Shown here: one piece after another, positions 14,946 through 23,247 of the stretch
How the letters are laid out: every line of letters starts with the position of its first letter
How positions within the stretch are numbered: position 1 is the stretch's first letter
DNA from: Chloroflexales bacterium
GTDB lineage: Bacteria > Chloroflexota > Chloroflexia > Chloroflexales > Chloroflexaceae
DNA length: 25,451 bases
Direction: 5' to 3'
Assembly (NCBI GenBank): GCA_013336035.1
Contig: JAAXUL010000013.1
Coordinates: 1-25,451, forward strand
Notes under the pieces: model-generated
Database searches by the model: none
What the model saw: the letters and a program-made list of their open reading frames with translations, nothing else
Told to the model about the DNA's origin: nothing
Translations under genes and position numbers: made by a program

Positions 14946-16496
14946 ATGACGCGATATGCGCGCAATGCACTCCTCCCGGCGCTTGCTGCGGGGCTCATGC
15001 TTCTCTCGGCCTGTGCTCAGCAGGCGCCCGAGGCTGCCGAGCCGGTGGCACAAACGGCTGCCCCCACGCAGATGAGCACGCCGCCGGCACCCGCGGCCAC
15101 CCAGGAGAGCATACGCCTCTCTGATGGCACCCTCCTGTCTAATGCCAAGGTGCTCCCGGCGCGGGTCGTCAACCTCGGGTTCGAGATTGACGGCAGGGTC
15201 GCAGAGGTGAAGGTCGTGGCCGGCGAAAAGGTGACCGCCGGCCAGATCCTCGGCGGCCTCGACATCCGCGATCTGAACCTTGATGTAGAGCGCGCTCGGG
15301 CCGAGCTATCCCAGAGCCGCGCCGGCTATGAGCAGCTGACCGCGGACGTGGCGCCGGAGCAGATCGCGCAGGCGCAGGCCAAGGTCGACGAGGCGCGCGC
15401 GCGCCTTAACCTGCAAAATGTCACGGTGAGCAAGGAAGATCTAGAGGCGGCCCGCGCTCAGCTGCGCGAGGCGGAAGCGCTGCTCGCGAAGCTGCGCAAT
15501 GGCCCTGAAAGCGAGGAGCTCGCCTCGCGCCAGGCGGTGGTCGACAGCGCCCGCGCTCGGCTCCAGACACGTCGCGATACCCTGGCCGCCGAGAAGCTGC
15601 GTGTCGAGCTACAGGTTGAGCGCGCCTCGAATGATGTGCGGGACGCCCAGGCCGCCTATAGCCGGATCTACTGGCGAAATCGTGGTCTAGGCGATGCCCT
15701 GAAGCAGGAGGATCTTGACGCCGAGGATGTGGCCCTGCGCGCCGTCCAGAACGCAGAAAAAGCGCGTGATGAGCTGCTCTTGGTGCTAGAGGAGGCCCGC
15801 AAAAAGGAAGTCACTGACCCTGCGGCCTATGAGGCTGATCTACGTCAGGCTCAGGCCCAGGTTGATAAGCTGCTCGTGCCGCCCAAACCGGAAGAGATCG
15901 CCGCCGCTGAAAAAGCAGTCGCGAGCGCCAAGGCTAACCTAGAGCAGCTCCAGGGCGCGGTGCCGCAGGAGTCAAGGGAGATCTACGCCGCCTCGCTGCG
16001 CAATGCCGAGGCGACGCTGGCAGAGCTCCAGGCAGACCCTCAGGCCTCTGAGTTGGCTATCGCTGAGGCCCAGATCACGCTTGCCGAGGCGGACCTGAAG
16101 CAGGCTGAGCTTGCCATCGAGCGCGCCTATGTGCGCTCGCCTATCAATGGGACGGTCGTCAGCGTCAATATTGAGCCTGGTCAGGTCGTGCAGGGCAGTA
16201 ATGAGGTCTTCACTATTGCCGACCTCACCCAGTGGCGCCTGATTACCGCAGACCTCAGCGAGCTGAACATCGCTCAGATACGCCAGGGCGATCAGGTGCA
16301 GATCAACTTCTTCGCGCTTCCGGAGCTACGGCTGACCGGTAAAGTAAGCGCTATCGAGACCATCGGCCGTGAGAGTGGCGTCGGGACAAATTATGCCGTT
16401 ACTATCATCCCGGACAGCTGGGATGACCGGTTACGCTGGAATATGAGCGCCCAGGTGGCTTTCACAGTAGGTGCTCAGGCAGACAGCCGTCCATAA
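14946..16496 (+). CDS. HlyD/RND-adaptor-like lipoprotein with long coiled coil
   Basis: A 516-residue predicted lipoprotein. A basic start and hydrophobic stretch end in a lipobox LSAC, giving lipidated Cys23; a Pro/Ala-rich linker follows (about 25-55). The first half of a biotinyl-lipoyl barrel (about 75-107, FEIDGRVAEVKVVAGEKVTA) leads into a very long Ala/Glu/Gln-rich helical region (about 110-390). The second barrel half is about 393-425 (AYVRSPINGTVVSVNIEPGQ), followed by a beta domain to the end. This is the layout of periplasmic adaptors of ABC, RND or type I exporters, with an unusually long coiled coil. The frame opens at 14904 inside the previous gene, but ATG 14946, four bases after that gene's stop, starts the signal peptide. 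No dedicated MacB-like pump or TolC is nearby; a link with the Wzz-like protein is inferred. Confidence 0.88.
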   Translation: MTRYARNALLPALAAGLMLLSACAQQAPEAAEPVAQTAAPTQMSTPPAPAATQESIRLSDGTLLSNAKVLPARVVNLGFEIDGRVAEVKVVAGEKVTAGQILGGLDIRDLNLDVERARAELSQSRAGYEQLTADVAPEQIAQAQAKVDEARARLNLQNVTVSKEDLEAARAQLREAEALLAKLRNGPESEELASRQAVVDSARARLQTRRDTLAAEKLRVELQVERASNDVRDAQAAYSRIYWRNRGLGDALKQEDLDAEDVALRAVQNAEKARDELLLVLEEARKKEVTDPAAYEADLRQAQAQVDKLLVPPKPEEIAAAEKAVASAKANLEQLQGAVPQESREIYAASLRNAEATLAELQADPQASELAIAEAQITLAEADLKQAELAIERAYVRSPINGTVVSVNIEPGQVVQGSNEVFTIADLTQWRLITADLSELNIAQIRQGDQVQINFFALPELRLTGKVSAIETIGRESGVGTNYAVTIIPDSWDDRLRWNMSAQVAFTVGAQADSRP

Positions 16497-16552
16497 GCTG
16501 CCACCTGGCCCTGCGCCCGCTGGCCACATCGCTCAGGGGTGTCGAGGAGATT

Positions 16553-17530
16553 ATGCAGGAGCAGGAGATGCGTGCCTGGCCAGATAGTCGGCGGTTCTGG
16601 GGTGATAAGCGGGTCCTTGTGACTGGAGGAGCGGGTTTTCTTGGCTCCTATGTGGTTCAGAAGCTTCGCGAGCGTGGCGCTGTCGATATTTCTGTCCCGC
16701 GCTCGGCGAACTACGATCTGCGCCAGATCGAGGCCATCCGGCAGCTGCTCGCCGACTCGCGTCCAGATGTGATCATCCACATCGCGGCGCGCGTGGGCGG
16801 CATTGGGGCTAATCGAGATTACCCGGCCGAGTTCTTCTACGATAACCTGATGATGGGGACGCAGCTCATCCACGAGAGCTGGCGCACCGGCGTTAAGAAG
16901 TTTGTCACGATCGGTACCGTCTGTGCGTACCCCAAGCACACCCCGGTGCCGTTCAAGGAAGACGCCCTCTGGGATGGCTACCCCGAGGAGACGAACGCGC
17001 CCTATGGCCTGGCCAAGAAGATGCTGCTCGTGCAGGGTGAAGCCTATCGGGCCCAGTATGGCTTCGACTCGATCTTCCTGCTGCCGGTGAATCTGTACGG
17101 CCCCCACGATAACTTTGATCTGCAGACATCGCACGTGGTGCCGGCGCTCGTGCGGAAGTGCCAGGATGCGAAGAGCCGGCGTGCGGCGATGATCGAGGCC
17201 TGGGGTGATGGCTCGCCGACCCGCGAGTTCATCTACGCCGAGGATGCCGCTGAGGGCATTGTGCTTGCCGCCGAGCGCTATGATGGCCCGCTCCCGGTCA
17301 ATATTGGTAGCGGCGACGAGGTCCGGATCCGCGACCTGACCGAGATGATTGCGCGCCTGGTTGGCTTCGAGGGCGATATCGTCTGGGATGCAACCAAGCC
17401 CAATGGCCAGCCCCGGCGCAAGCTCGATACAAGCCGGGCTCGCGAGCTGTTCGGCTTCGAGGCGCAGATGCCGCTAGAGGAGGGACTGCGCCGTACCATC
17501 GCCTGGTATCGCGAGCACTACCTGACCTAG
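16553..17530 (+). CDS. fcl: GDP-L-fucose synthase-like epimerase/reductase
   Basis: An extended SDR enzyme that converts GDP-4-keto-6-deoxymannose to GDP-L-fucose (3,5-epimerisation, then NADPH reduction). In 325 residues it shows the Rossmann motif TGGAGFLG (24-31), GTVCAYPK (121-128; the family usually has GSSCIYPK, so the catalytic Ser is Thr122 and the Cys is Cys124), the Y-x3-K pair Tyr151/Lys155 in APYGLAKK, then NLYGPHDNFD and GDGSPTREFIYAEDAAEGI. These last motifs are characteristic of the family. The partner GDP-mannose 4,6-dehydratase is not in the window. GAGGAG at 16544-16549 is three bases before ATG 16553; ATG 16568, preceded by AGGAGC at 16557-16562, is an alternative. The product could be a related 6-deoxysugar rather than fucose. 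Confidence 0.88.
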   Translation: MQEQEMRAWPDSRRFWGDKRVLVTGGAGFLGSYVVQKLRERGAVDISVPRSANYDLRQIEAIRQLLADSRPDVIIHIAARVGGIGANRDYPAEFFYDNLMMGTQLIHESWRTGVKKFVTIGTVCAYPKHTPVPFKEDALWDGYPEETNAPYGLAKKMLLVQGEAYRAQYGFDSIFLLPVNLYGPHDNFDLQTSHVVPALVRKCQDAKSRRAAMIEAWGDGSPTREFIYAEDAAEGIVLAAERYDGPLPVNIGSGDEVRIRDLTEMIARLVGFEGDIVWDATKPNGQPRRKLDTSRARELFGFEAQMPLEEGLRRTIAWYREHYLT

Positions 17531-17575
17531 CGTGAAAGGTTGTCATCTGGCCGCGCACAGGCGAAGGAGCGCCCG

Positions 17576-18901
17576 ATGGCGTTTGCCACAGCTCTCAAAC
17601 AGTGGTTTAAGCAGACGCCGCTGTTCAACTCATCACTCTTCCGCTACAGGCTTGCGCCGGTCGCCGACCGTCTGCTCTATGAGTTGAAGCGGCGCCAGGG
17701 ACGGCGCCCGCTGGGCCTTACGGTCGTCGGCGATGTGCGGCCTCTGGCCGAGGCCCGCGGCTGGCCGGTGACTGTGGTGCGGCCCTCAGCGGTTCAGATC
17801 CGCCGACCCTCGCGGACAATCGCCGAGGATACGCTCGATATCATCCGTAACGGCAATCGGCGCGTCCAGACGACCCACGAGACCCGCCTGCGCTGGAATA
17901 AGGCACGGGCGCGGGCCCGCGGCGAAATGTACTACTCTCACCTCTACGCCCATACGCGCTATCCTGTGCTCGAGACCTTTACCTGTAGCATCCCGCAGGC
18001 GCTTGTTGCTGGACGGACAGGCCTCGTTGTGACGCCGCAGCTTGAGGTTCTGGCGCAGTCGTCGTTCGACCCGGCGCGCGGGGTGCTCCAGCCGATCATC
18101 CGAGAGCGGCCGGCGGCGCAGCAGGCTCTGCCCGGTCGCTATGTCTCGCTTATCTCGCAGGTCTGGACGACAAACTATAGTCACTGGCTGATCGACTCGC
18201 TGGTGCGCCTGGCAATGATCGACCCGGCCCAGGCCGACTATAAGGTGATCCTTCCCCACGGGGCCCTCCCCTTCATGCGCGAGTCGCTGACGCTGCTTGG
18301 GATTGGCCCCGAGCGCCAGGTCGAGCTCCCCGCTCGTCAGGGCCAGCTGGTCGTCGAGGAACTGCTGCTCTGCGTTGCCCAGCAGCGGGCCACTGTCTCG
18401 CACGCCGACTATGTTACCGCGATACGCGACCGGCTGCTTCAGGCGGCGACAGGGCGGACTCGTCACCCCGCGCCGTGGCGCCGCATCTACATCTCGCGCG
18501 CGAGCTCGGCCCGCAAAGTTGTGAATGAGGCCGAGCTGCTGCCGGTGCTCCAGGCATATGGCTTCGAGGTGGTGCGCTGTGAAGAGCTGACGATGAGCGA
18601 GCAGATCCGGCTGTTCAGCGAGGCAACCGCGGTGGTCGGCGCCCATGGCGCCGGGATGATCAACCCTATCTTTGCCAACCCCGGCGCAATCGTGCTTGAG
18701 CTCTACAACCGGCTGCGCTGGAATCACTGTATCTGCCGCGTGCAAAACCTGATGGGCCATCAGCACTGGCATCTCTTCGGCGAGGATGTCGGCGGGAACT
18801 GGGACACCTATGTCGAGCCCTCCAGGCTGCGCAAAGTGCTGCGCTATGCGCTCGAGGGCGACGACCTCCCGGACACCTTCCTGTACGACGAGCCATTTTG
18901 A
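17576..18901 (+). CDS. Family 61 glycosyltransferase (DUF563)
   Basis: A 441-residue protein of the GT61 group, which includes enzymes that act on O-antigen-like and plant-type glycans. The N-terminal 130 residues are poorly characterised. The catalytic region holds NYSHWLIDSLVRLAMIDPA (about 200) and YISRASSARKVVNEAELLPV (about 302-321). Then come FEVVRCEELTMSEQIRLFSE (about 327-346) and GAHGAGMINPIFANPGAIVL (about 355-374), the family's diagnostic end motif. No membrane span is obvious. GAAGGAG (17564-17570) lies five bases before ATG 17576, which is chosen over an upstream TTG in the same frame. The stop codon TGA overlaps the ribosome site of the following GT2 gene, suggesting coupling. 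Donor unknown. Confidence 0.9.
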   Translation: MAFATALKQWFKQTPLFNSSLFRYRLAPVADRLLYELKRRQGRRPLGLTVVGDVRPLAEARGWPVTVVRPSAVQIRRPSRTIAEDTLDIIRNGNRRVQTTHETRLRWNKARARARGEMYYSHLYAHTRYPVLETFTCSIPQALVAGRTGLVVTPQLEVLAQSSFDPARGVLQPIIRERPAAQQALPGRYVSLISQVWTTNYSHWLIDSLVRLAMIDPAQADYKVILPHGALPFMRESLTLLGIGPERQVELPARQGQLVVEELLLCVAQQRATVSHADYVTAIRDRLLQAATGRTRHPAPWRRIYISRASSARKVVNEAELLPVLQAYGFEVVRCEELTMSEQIRLFSEATAVVGAHGAGMINPIFANPGAIVLELYNRLRWNHCICRVQNLMGHQHWHLFGEDVGGNWDTYVEPSRLRKVLRYALEGDDLPDTFLYDEPF

Positions 18902-18909
18902 GGAGCGCT

Positions 18910-19845
18910 ATGAATTCCGTCGCTGCCGCAAGCGCCCACGGGCGCTGTCCCCCCGCGCTCGCCGATCTGCCGCCGCCGCCAGCGGGGCGCGTTGGCTGGC
19001 CCTGGACCGAGGGATCACCGCCGCTGCCCGAGCGGCTGTCTGGCGATGTGCCCTGGCCGCTGATCAGTATTGTGACGCCGTCGTACAACCAGGCCAGCTA
19101 CCTGGAAGAGACGATCCGCTCGGTGCTGCTCCAGGGCTATCCGAATCTCGAGTATATCGTCATGGACGGTGGCAGCACCGATGGCAGCGTCGAGATCCTG
19201 CAGCGCTACGCGCCCTGGCTCAGCTACTGGCAGTCGTGTAAGGATGGCGGCCAGTCGATGGCCATCGCCGAGGGCTTCGACCGTGCGCAGGGCTCTATCC
19301 TCGCCTGGATCAACTCTGACGACCGCTATCAGCCCGGCGCGCTAGCGCGGGTGGCCCAGTTCTTCAGCGCTAACCCTCGCGTCATCTTCGGCAATGGCGA
19401 TGTGCATATCATCGATGCGGAAAGCCGGATCAGCTCGCGCCTGAATGCGGTTCGGCCTGTGCCGACCATCACCGCCAACCTTGGCGCCCATTGCTGGGCG
19501 CAGCAGGGCAGCTTCTGGCAGAGCGACGCCTACCGGCGGATCGGCGGGCTTGACCGCAGTCTCAGGTTTTGTATGGACCGCGACCTCTTCCTGCGCCTGA
19601 CGCGCTCGGGGCCGGCGCGCCGTATCCCAGGCCCACCCCTGGGCGACTTTCGGCTTCACGAGGAGGCCAAGACGGCGCGCTGGGACGCGGTGTTTCGCGA
19701 GGAGGATCGCCTGTTGCGGACGCGCCATGGCTCGCGCCTGCGCCACTACCCGGCCTATCAGATCTGGCTGTACTGTCTCTGGGAAATCGAGATGCTTAAG
19801 CGAGGGTTGCGTCGCCGCGCCATTCGTCTTGGATTCGAGGTCTAA
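18910..19845 (+). CDS. Family 2 glycosyltransferase with Pro-rich N-terminus
   Basis: A 311-residue GT-A enzyme. Residues 1-50 form a Pro-rich extension that includes GWPWTEG (29-35), a motif I know from related GT2 proteins. The core starts LISIVTPSYNQASYLEETIR (51-70), followed by YIVMDGGSTDGS (82-93), and the metal-binding motif appears as AWINSDDRY (132-140). Near the C-terminus, GAHCWAQQGSFWQSDAYRRI and CMDRDLFLRL probably form the acceptor site. The ATG at 18910 has GAGGAG (18900-18905) four bases upstream; that site overlaps the GT61 stop codon. Another in-frame TTG at 18898 is less likely. Three bases separate its stop from the next gene. Confidence 0.92.
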   Translation: MNSVAAASAHGRCPPALADLPPPPAGRVGWPWTEGSPPLPERLSGDVPWPLISIVTPSYNQASYLEETIRSVLLQGYPNLEYIVMDGGSTDGSVEILQRYAPWLSYWQSCKDGGQSMAIAEGFDRAQGSILAWINSDDRYQPGALARVAQFFSANPRVIFGNGDVHIIDAESRISSRLNAVRPVPTITANLGAHCWAQQGSFWQSDAYRRIGGLDRSLRFCMDRDLFLRLTRSGPARRIPGPPLGDFRLHEEAKTARWDAVFREEDRLLRTRHGSRLRHYPAYQIWLYCLWEIEMLKRGLRRRAIRLGFEV

Positions 19846-19847
19846 CA

Positions 19848-20726
19848 ATGTCGCTCCCGATCTGCGTCTTCTACAAGGGTGATGCCTGGTACCTATGGTA
19901 TACCCTGCGGCAGATGCGTCTGACCAACCCTTCGTCGCCGATCTACCTGCTCAGTGATCGACACCGGCCCCAGTATGATGCCTTTGTCCATTATGTGCCG
20001 CTTGATCAGTATTTCGCCGAGGCCGAGGAGTTCGCCGGGCATTATCGCCATCTCTCGAGTATGCCCCCGGCCTACGAGCTGATCTGTTTTCAGCGCTGGT
20101 TCGTGGTCAAATCGTTTATGGCCCGCAATGGGATCACGTCTTGTGTGGTTGTCGATCCGGATGTAATGGTGTATACAGATCTGAGCGCCGAGCAGCTACG
20201 CTTTGCCTCTTACGATCTGACCGTCTCTGCCGGCAAGAACCCGCAGATGATGTTTCTGCCCAGCCTCGAGGGGCTCGAGCGCTTCTGCGCGCACCTGACC
20301 GATATGTACCTCAGGCGCCTGCCCGAGTTCGAGGCGTGGTATAGCGATTTTAGCGCCAACGGCGGCCATGGCGGGGTCTGCGATATGACCGCCTTTGCCG
20401 ACTATCGCAAGGCCTACCCCGAGCGTGTGGCCAATCTCTCGGTGGTGCGCAACGGCAGCGCCTACGATAACAATGTGCGCTGCAGCGAGGGCTACGCGAT
20501 GCGCCGGGGCTATAAGCACTTTACCTGGATGGACGGGCGCCCGTATGGCCGCAACCTGGAGAGCGGCGAGCGTGTTCGTTTCCATACCCTCCATTTCCAG
20601 GGCGGCGCGAAGCTGCTGATCCCCTACTTCGGCTACAGGCGTGACGCCAGCTACTTCCGCCAGCTCTTGCTGCAGACGCCGCTGCGCCGCTCGATGCGCG
20701 GCCTGCTGCTGCTCGCCGGGCGCTAG
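19848..20726 (+). CDS. Unclassified GT-A-like protein, putative glycosyltransferase
   Basis: I do not recognise a named family with confidence. The 292-residue protein starts SLPICVFYKGDAWYLWYTLR (2-21) and has IYLLSD (32-37), an arrangement like nucleotide-diphospho-sugar transferases. A VVVDPDVMVYTDL stretch (100-112) contains a DxD motif (Asp103, Asp105), as in GT8/GT32/GT77-like enzymes. Other features are a Gly/His-rich NGGHGGVCDM (about 174-183), FHTLHFQGGAKLLIP near the C-terminus, and a basic tail. No signal peptide or membrane span is evident. GAGG (19837-19840) precedes the ATG at a good distance. Its place between two transferase-like genes, three and six bases from them, supports a role in glycan assembly. 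Confidence 0.65.
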   Translation: MSLPICVFYKGDAWYLWYTLRQMRLTNPSSPIYLLSDRHRPQYDAFVHYVPLDQYFAEAEEFAGHYRHLSSMPPAYELICFQRWFVVKSFMARNGITSCVVVDPDVMVYTDLSAEQLRFASYDLTVSAGKNPQMMFLPSLEGLERFCAHLTDMYLRRLPEFEAWYSDFSANGGHGGVCDMTAFADYRKAYPERVANLSVVRNGSAYDNNVRCSEGYAMRRGYKHFTWMDGRPYGRNLESGERVRFHTLHFQGGAKLLIPYFGYRRDASYFRQLLLQTPLRRSMRGLLLLAGR

Positions 20727-20732
20727 ACGGAT

Positions 20733-21911
20733 ATGGTGATGCTGCCACGGATCACATTTGGGCTGATCGTGCTCAATGGCGAGCCGTTTCTGCGCTATAA
20801 CCTGCGTGCGCTCTATCCATTCGCGCACCAGATTATTGTCGCCGAGGGCGCTAGCCCCAAGGCGGCCCATGCGGCGACGCCCGACGGCCACTCTGTCGAT
20901 GGGACGCTCGCCGCGCTGCGCCGCTTTAAGGCCGAGGAGGACCCAGAGGATAAGCTGATAATCGTCACCGCCGAGGACGAGGGCTACCCCAATGGCTTCT
21001 GGCCCGGCGAGAAGGACGAGCAGAGTCAGGCCTACGCGAGGCGCGCCAGCGGCGACTGGCTCTGGCAGATCGATGTAGACGAGTTCTATCACCCCGACGA
21101 TATGCGCCAGGTCGCCGCCTACCTGGTCCGCCACCCTGAGCTCACATGTCTCACCTTCAGGGCCTACCACTTCTGGGGTGGCTTTGACTATGTCGCCGAC
21201 GGCGGCCTGTTTCGCCATCGGCTCTTTCAGGGCGAGCTCGGCGGCGTCTATCGACGGCTGTTTCGCTGGCGGCCGGGCGACGCCTATTTCAGCCACCGCC
21301 CGCCGACCATCACCGATCGCCAGGGACGTAACATTACGCGTCTGCACCTGCGTCAGGCCGAGACGATCATCCCTGGTCGGCCTGTGCGAATGTACCACTA
21401 CTTCATGGTGTTCCCGGCGCAGGTGACGCGCAAAGGGGCCTACTACGAGCAGCAGGCCTGGGAGTGGGACCGGGGAAGGGCGGCGAAAAACGAGGCCCTG
21501 CTTCGCGAGGTTACGCTCGAGAATGGCCTAGAGCTGTTTGATCAGCATGGCACGCGGAACTGGCTCGAACGCTTTGGGGGCAGCCACCCCCCCCAGATTG
21601 CGCGCCTACGCGCCGACCTGGCAGCCGGGCAGCTGGCTGTCACCATCAGACGAACGGATGACATCGAGCGGCTGCTCGACAATCCACACTATCACGCGCT
21701 GGTGGCCCGCCAGCGGCGCCGCGAGCGGCTAAAAGCCGCCCGCGATCGCCTGCTGTACGAGCTTCGCCTTCGCCCAAGAGCTGTGGCGGTGCAGCTGCTC
21801 AGCTTCTATCTGCCGGAAGCCCTACGTCAGCGCCTGCCGACCAGGCTAAGCTCGCGGCTCGCGCCTGGCCGTACCATCACATCACAGGCGCAACCCGTTG
21901 CGAAACAGTGA
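20733..21911 (+). CDS. GT2-like glycosyltransferase
   Basis: A 392-residue protein with a GT-A-type opening ITFGLIVLNGEPFLRYNLRA (7-26), IIVAEGA (34-40) and a DxD motif in WQIDVDEFYHPDDM (111-124). Between them is a stretch rich in charged residues with GYPNGFWPGEKDEQS (84-98), seen in related polysaccharide-locus proteins. The C-terminal third (about 300-392) is highly basic, with an Arg-rich segment that may contact membrane phospholipid. The start could be ATG 20733 or ATG 20739, neither with a strong ribosome site; the first is listed. It resembles the transferase at 8965 in layout. Function beyond sugar transfer is unknown. Confidence 0.75.
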   Translation: MVMLPRITFGLIVLNGEPFLRYNLRALYPFAHQIIVAEGASPKAAHAATPDGHSVDGTLAALRRFKAEEDPEDKLIIVTAEDEGYPNGFWPGEKDEQSQAYARRASGDWLWQIDVDEFYHPDDMRQVAAYLVRHPELTCLTFRAYHFWGGFDYVADGGLFRHRLFQGELGGVYRRLFRWRPGDAYFSHRPPTITDRQGRNITRLHLRQAETIIPGRPVRMYHYFMVFPAQVTRKGAYYEQQAWEWDRGRAAKNEALLREVTLENGLELFDQHGTRNWLERFGGSHPPQIARLRADLAAGQLAVTIRRTDDIERLLDNPHYHALVARQRRRERLKAARDRLLYELRLRPRAVAVQLLSFYLPEALRQRLPTRLSSRLAPGRTITSQAQPVAKQ

Positions 21912-21915
21912 CGCT

Positions 21916-23247
21916 ATGCGAATTCTTCTGTTAAGCACATATGACCACGCCGGGGGCGCCGAGCGAGTCGCCTACGATACGCTGCAGGCCTATCGGGCCG
22001 TGGGTCACGATGCGCGCATGCTTGTGCGCTACAAACGCGGCGATAGCCCGTATGTCGACGAGGCTGACCAGTATGCGGGGGCATGGCCCTGGGCCGGCCT
22101 GATCGCGGGCGTCGAGCGCCAGGTGGCGCGCCGCGCCCGCTTTCGTGGCCAGTATCGTCTGCGCGAGATCCTGCGCGGCATGGCCTTGCCCCGGCGTCTG
22201 CTCGACCGCCAGAGCGGCCGCGAGGACTTTAACTTCCCGTACGCGCGGCGGCTGCTCGCTGCCCAGTGGCGCCCCGACGTGATCCATGCCCATAACCTCC
22301 ACGGCGACTACTTTGACTTGAGCGCGCTCGCCGAGCTCAGCGGGCAGATCCCCGTGGTCTGGACGCTCCACGATACATGGGCCTTTGCCGGCCACTGCGG
22401 CTACTTCATCGACTGCGAGCGCTGGCGTAGCGGCTGCGGCAGCTGCCCGGACCTGCGCCGCCCGCCCGCGATCAGCGCCGACCGCACCGCCGAGAACTGG
22501 CGGCGCAAGCGCGAGATCTATGCGCGCAGCAGGATCGCTGTGGCCACGCCAAGCCGCTGGCTGATGGGCCTGGTCGAGCAGTCGATCCTGCGCCCCGTCG
22601 AGGCCCAGGTGATCCCGTATGGGGTCGCCACCGATATCTACCGCCCGGGCGATCGGGCCGCGGCACGGGCAGCCCTGGGCCTGCCCGCCGACGCCTTCCT
22701 GGCGATGCTGATCGCCTTTAACGCGACCACCAGCAACCCCTATAAAGATGTGACCACCATCAGGCGGGCCGTGGCTGATGCCCGCGCTCGCCCGGCAGGC
22801 CGCCCGGTGCACCTGATCTATGTCGGGAGGAGCGAGGAGGCCTCGAGCGGGCAAGACCACTACACAGGCTATATCAGCGACCCGCGGCGTCTGGCCCTGT
22901 ACTACCAGGCCGCCGATGTGCTGCTGCACGCCGCCGCCGTGGATAACTACCCCTGTGTGATCCAGGAGGCCCTGGCCTGCGGTACCCCGGTGATCGCCAC
23001 CGCGGTGGGCGGCATCCCAGAGCAGCTGCGCCCCGGTGAGACCGGGCTGCTCGTGCCGCGCGGTGACGCCTCAGGCATGGCCGAGGCTATCCATACGCTG
23101 CGGGCGGCGCCCGAGCGCCTCGCGGCGTTGCAGCGGGCGACGGCGGCCGATCACTGGCCGTATCCGCTTGAGCGCCAGACGGCCCGCTACCTAGAGTGGT
23201 TCGAGGCCCTGCGCGCTAGCTACAGAGAGGAGCAGTATGTTCATTAG
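21916..23247 (+). CDS. Family 4 glycosyltransferase with a four-cysteine motif
   Basis: A 443-residue GT-B enzyme, the third GT4 of the locus with the cysteine pattern: Cys161, 167, 174 and 177 (spacing 5, 6 and 2), in GHCGYFIDCERWRSGCGSCP. It starts MRILLLSTYDHAGGAERVAY. Residues 118-133 include WRPDVIHAHNLHGDYF, and the donor domain has VDNYPCVIQEALACGTPVIA and GGIPEQLRPGETGLLV. The frame opens at 21898, overlapping the previous stop, but ATG 21916 begins the conserved motif. Its last 11 bases overlap the start of the polymerase-like gene, indicating translational coupling. Compared with the GT4 at 7694 it is closest in the cysteine region, suggesting a shared ancestor. Confidence 0.92.
   Translation: MRILLLSTYDHAGGAERVAYDTLQAYRAVGHDARMLVRYKRGDSPYVDEADQYAGAWPWAGLIAGVERQVARRARFRGQYRLREILRGMALPRRLLDRQSGREDFNFPYARRLLAAQWRPDVIHAHNLHGDYFDLSALAELSGQIPVVWTLHDTWAFAGHCGYFIDCERWRSGCGSCPDLRRPPAISADRTAENWRRKREIYARSRIAVATPSRWLMGLVEQSILRPVEAQVIPYGVATDIYRPGDRAAARAALGLPADAFLAMLIAFNATTSNPYKDVTTIRRAVADARARPAGRPVHLIYVGRSEEASSGQDHYTGYISDPRRLALYYQAADVLLHAAAVDNYPCVIQEALACGTPVIATAVGGIPEQLRPGETGLLVPRGDASGMAEAIHTLRAAPERLAALQRATAADHWPYPLERQTARYLEWFEALRASYREEQYVH

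Noticed and set aside
15301..16110. The Ala/Glu/Gln-rich stretch of the adaptor gene as a DNA repeat array
   Set aside because: The repetition is at the amino-acid level, from heptad coiled coil; no exact nucleotide unit recurs with a fixed period.
17786..18772. A 328-codon minus-strand open frame across the GT61 gene
   Set aside because: The plus-strand GT61 motifs are unmistakable; the reverse frame has no recognisable domain.
20196..21398. A 400-codon open frame on the minus strand across two transferase genes
   Set aside because: It is antisense to well-supported plus-strand genes with transferase motifs. Long shadow frames are expected where GC-rich codon bias removes stops; its translation shows no family motif.
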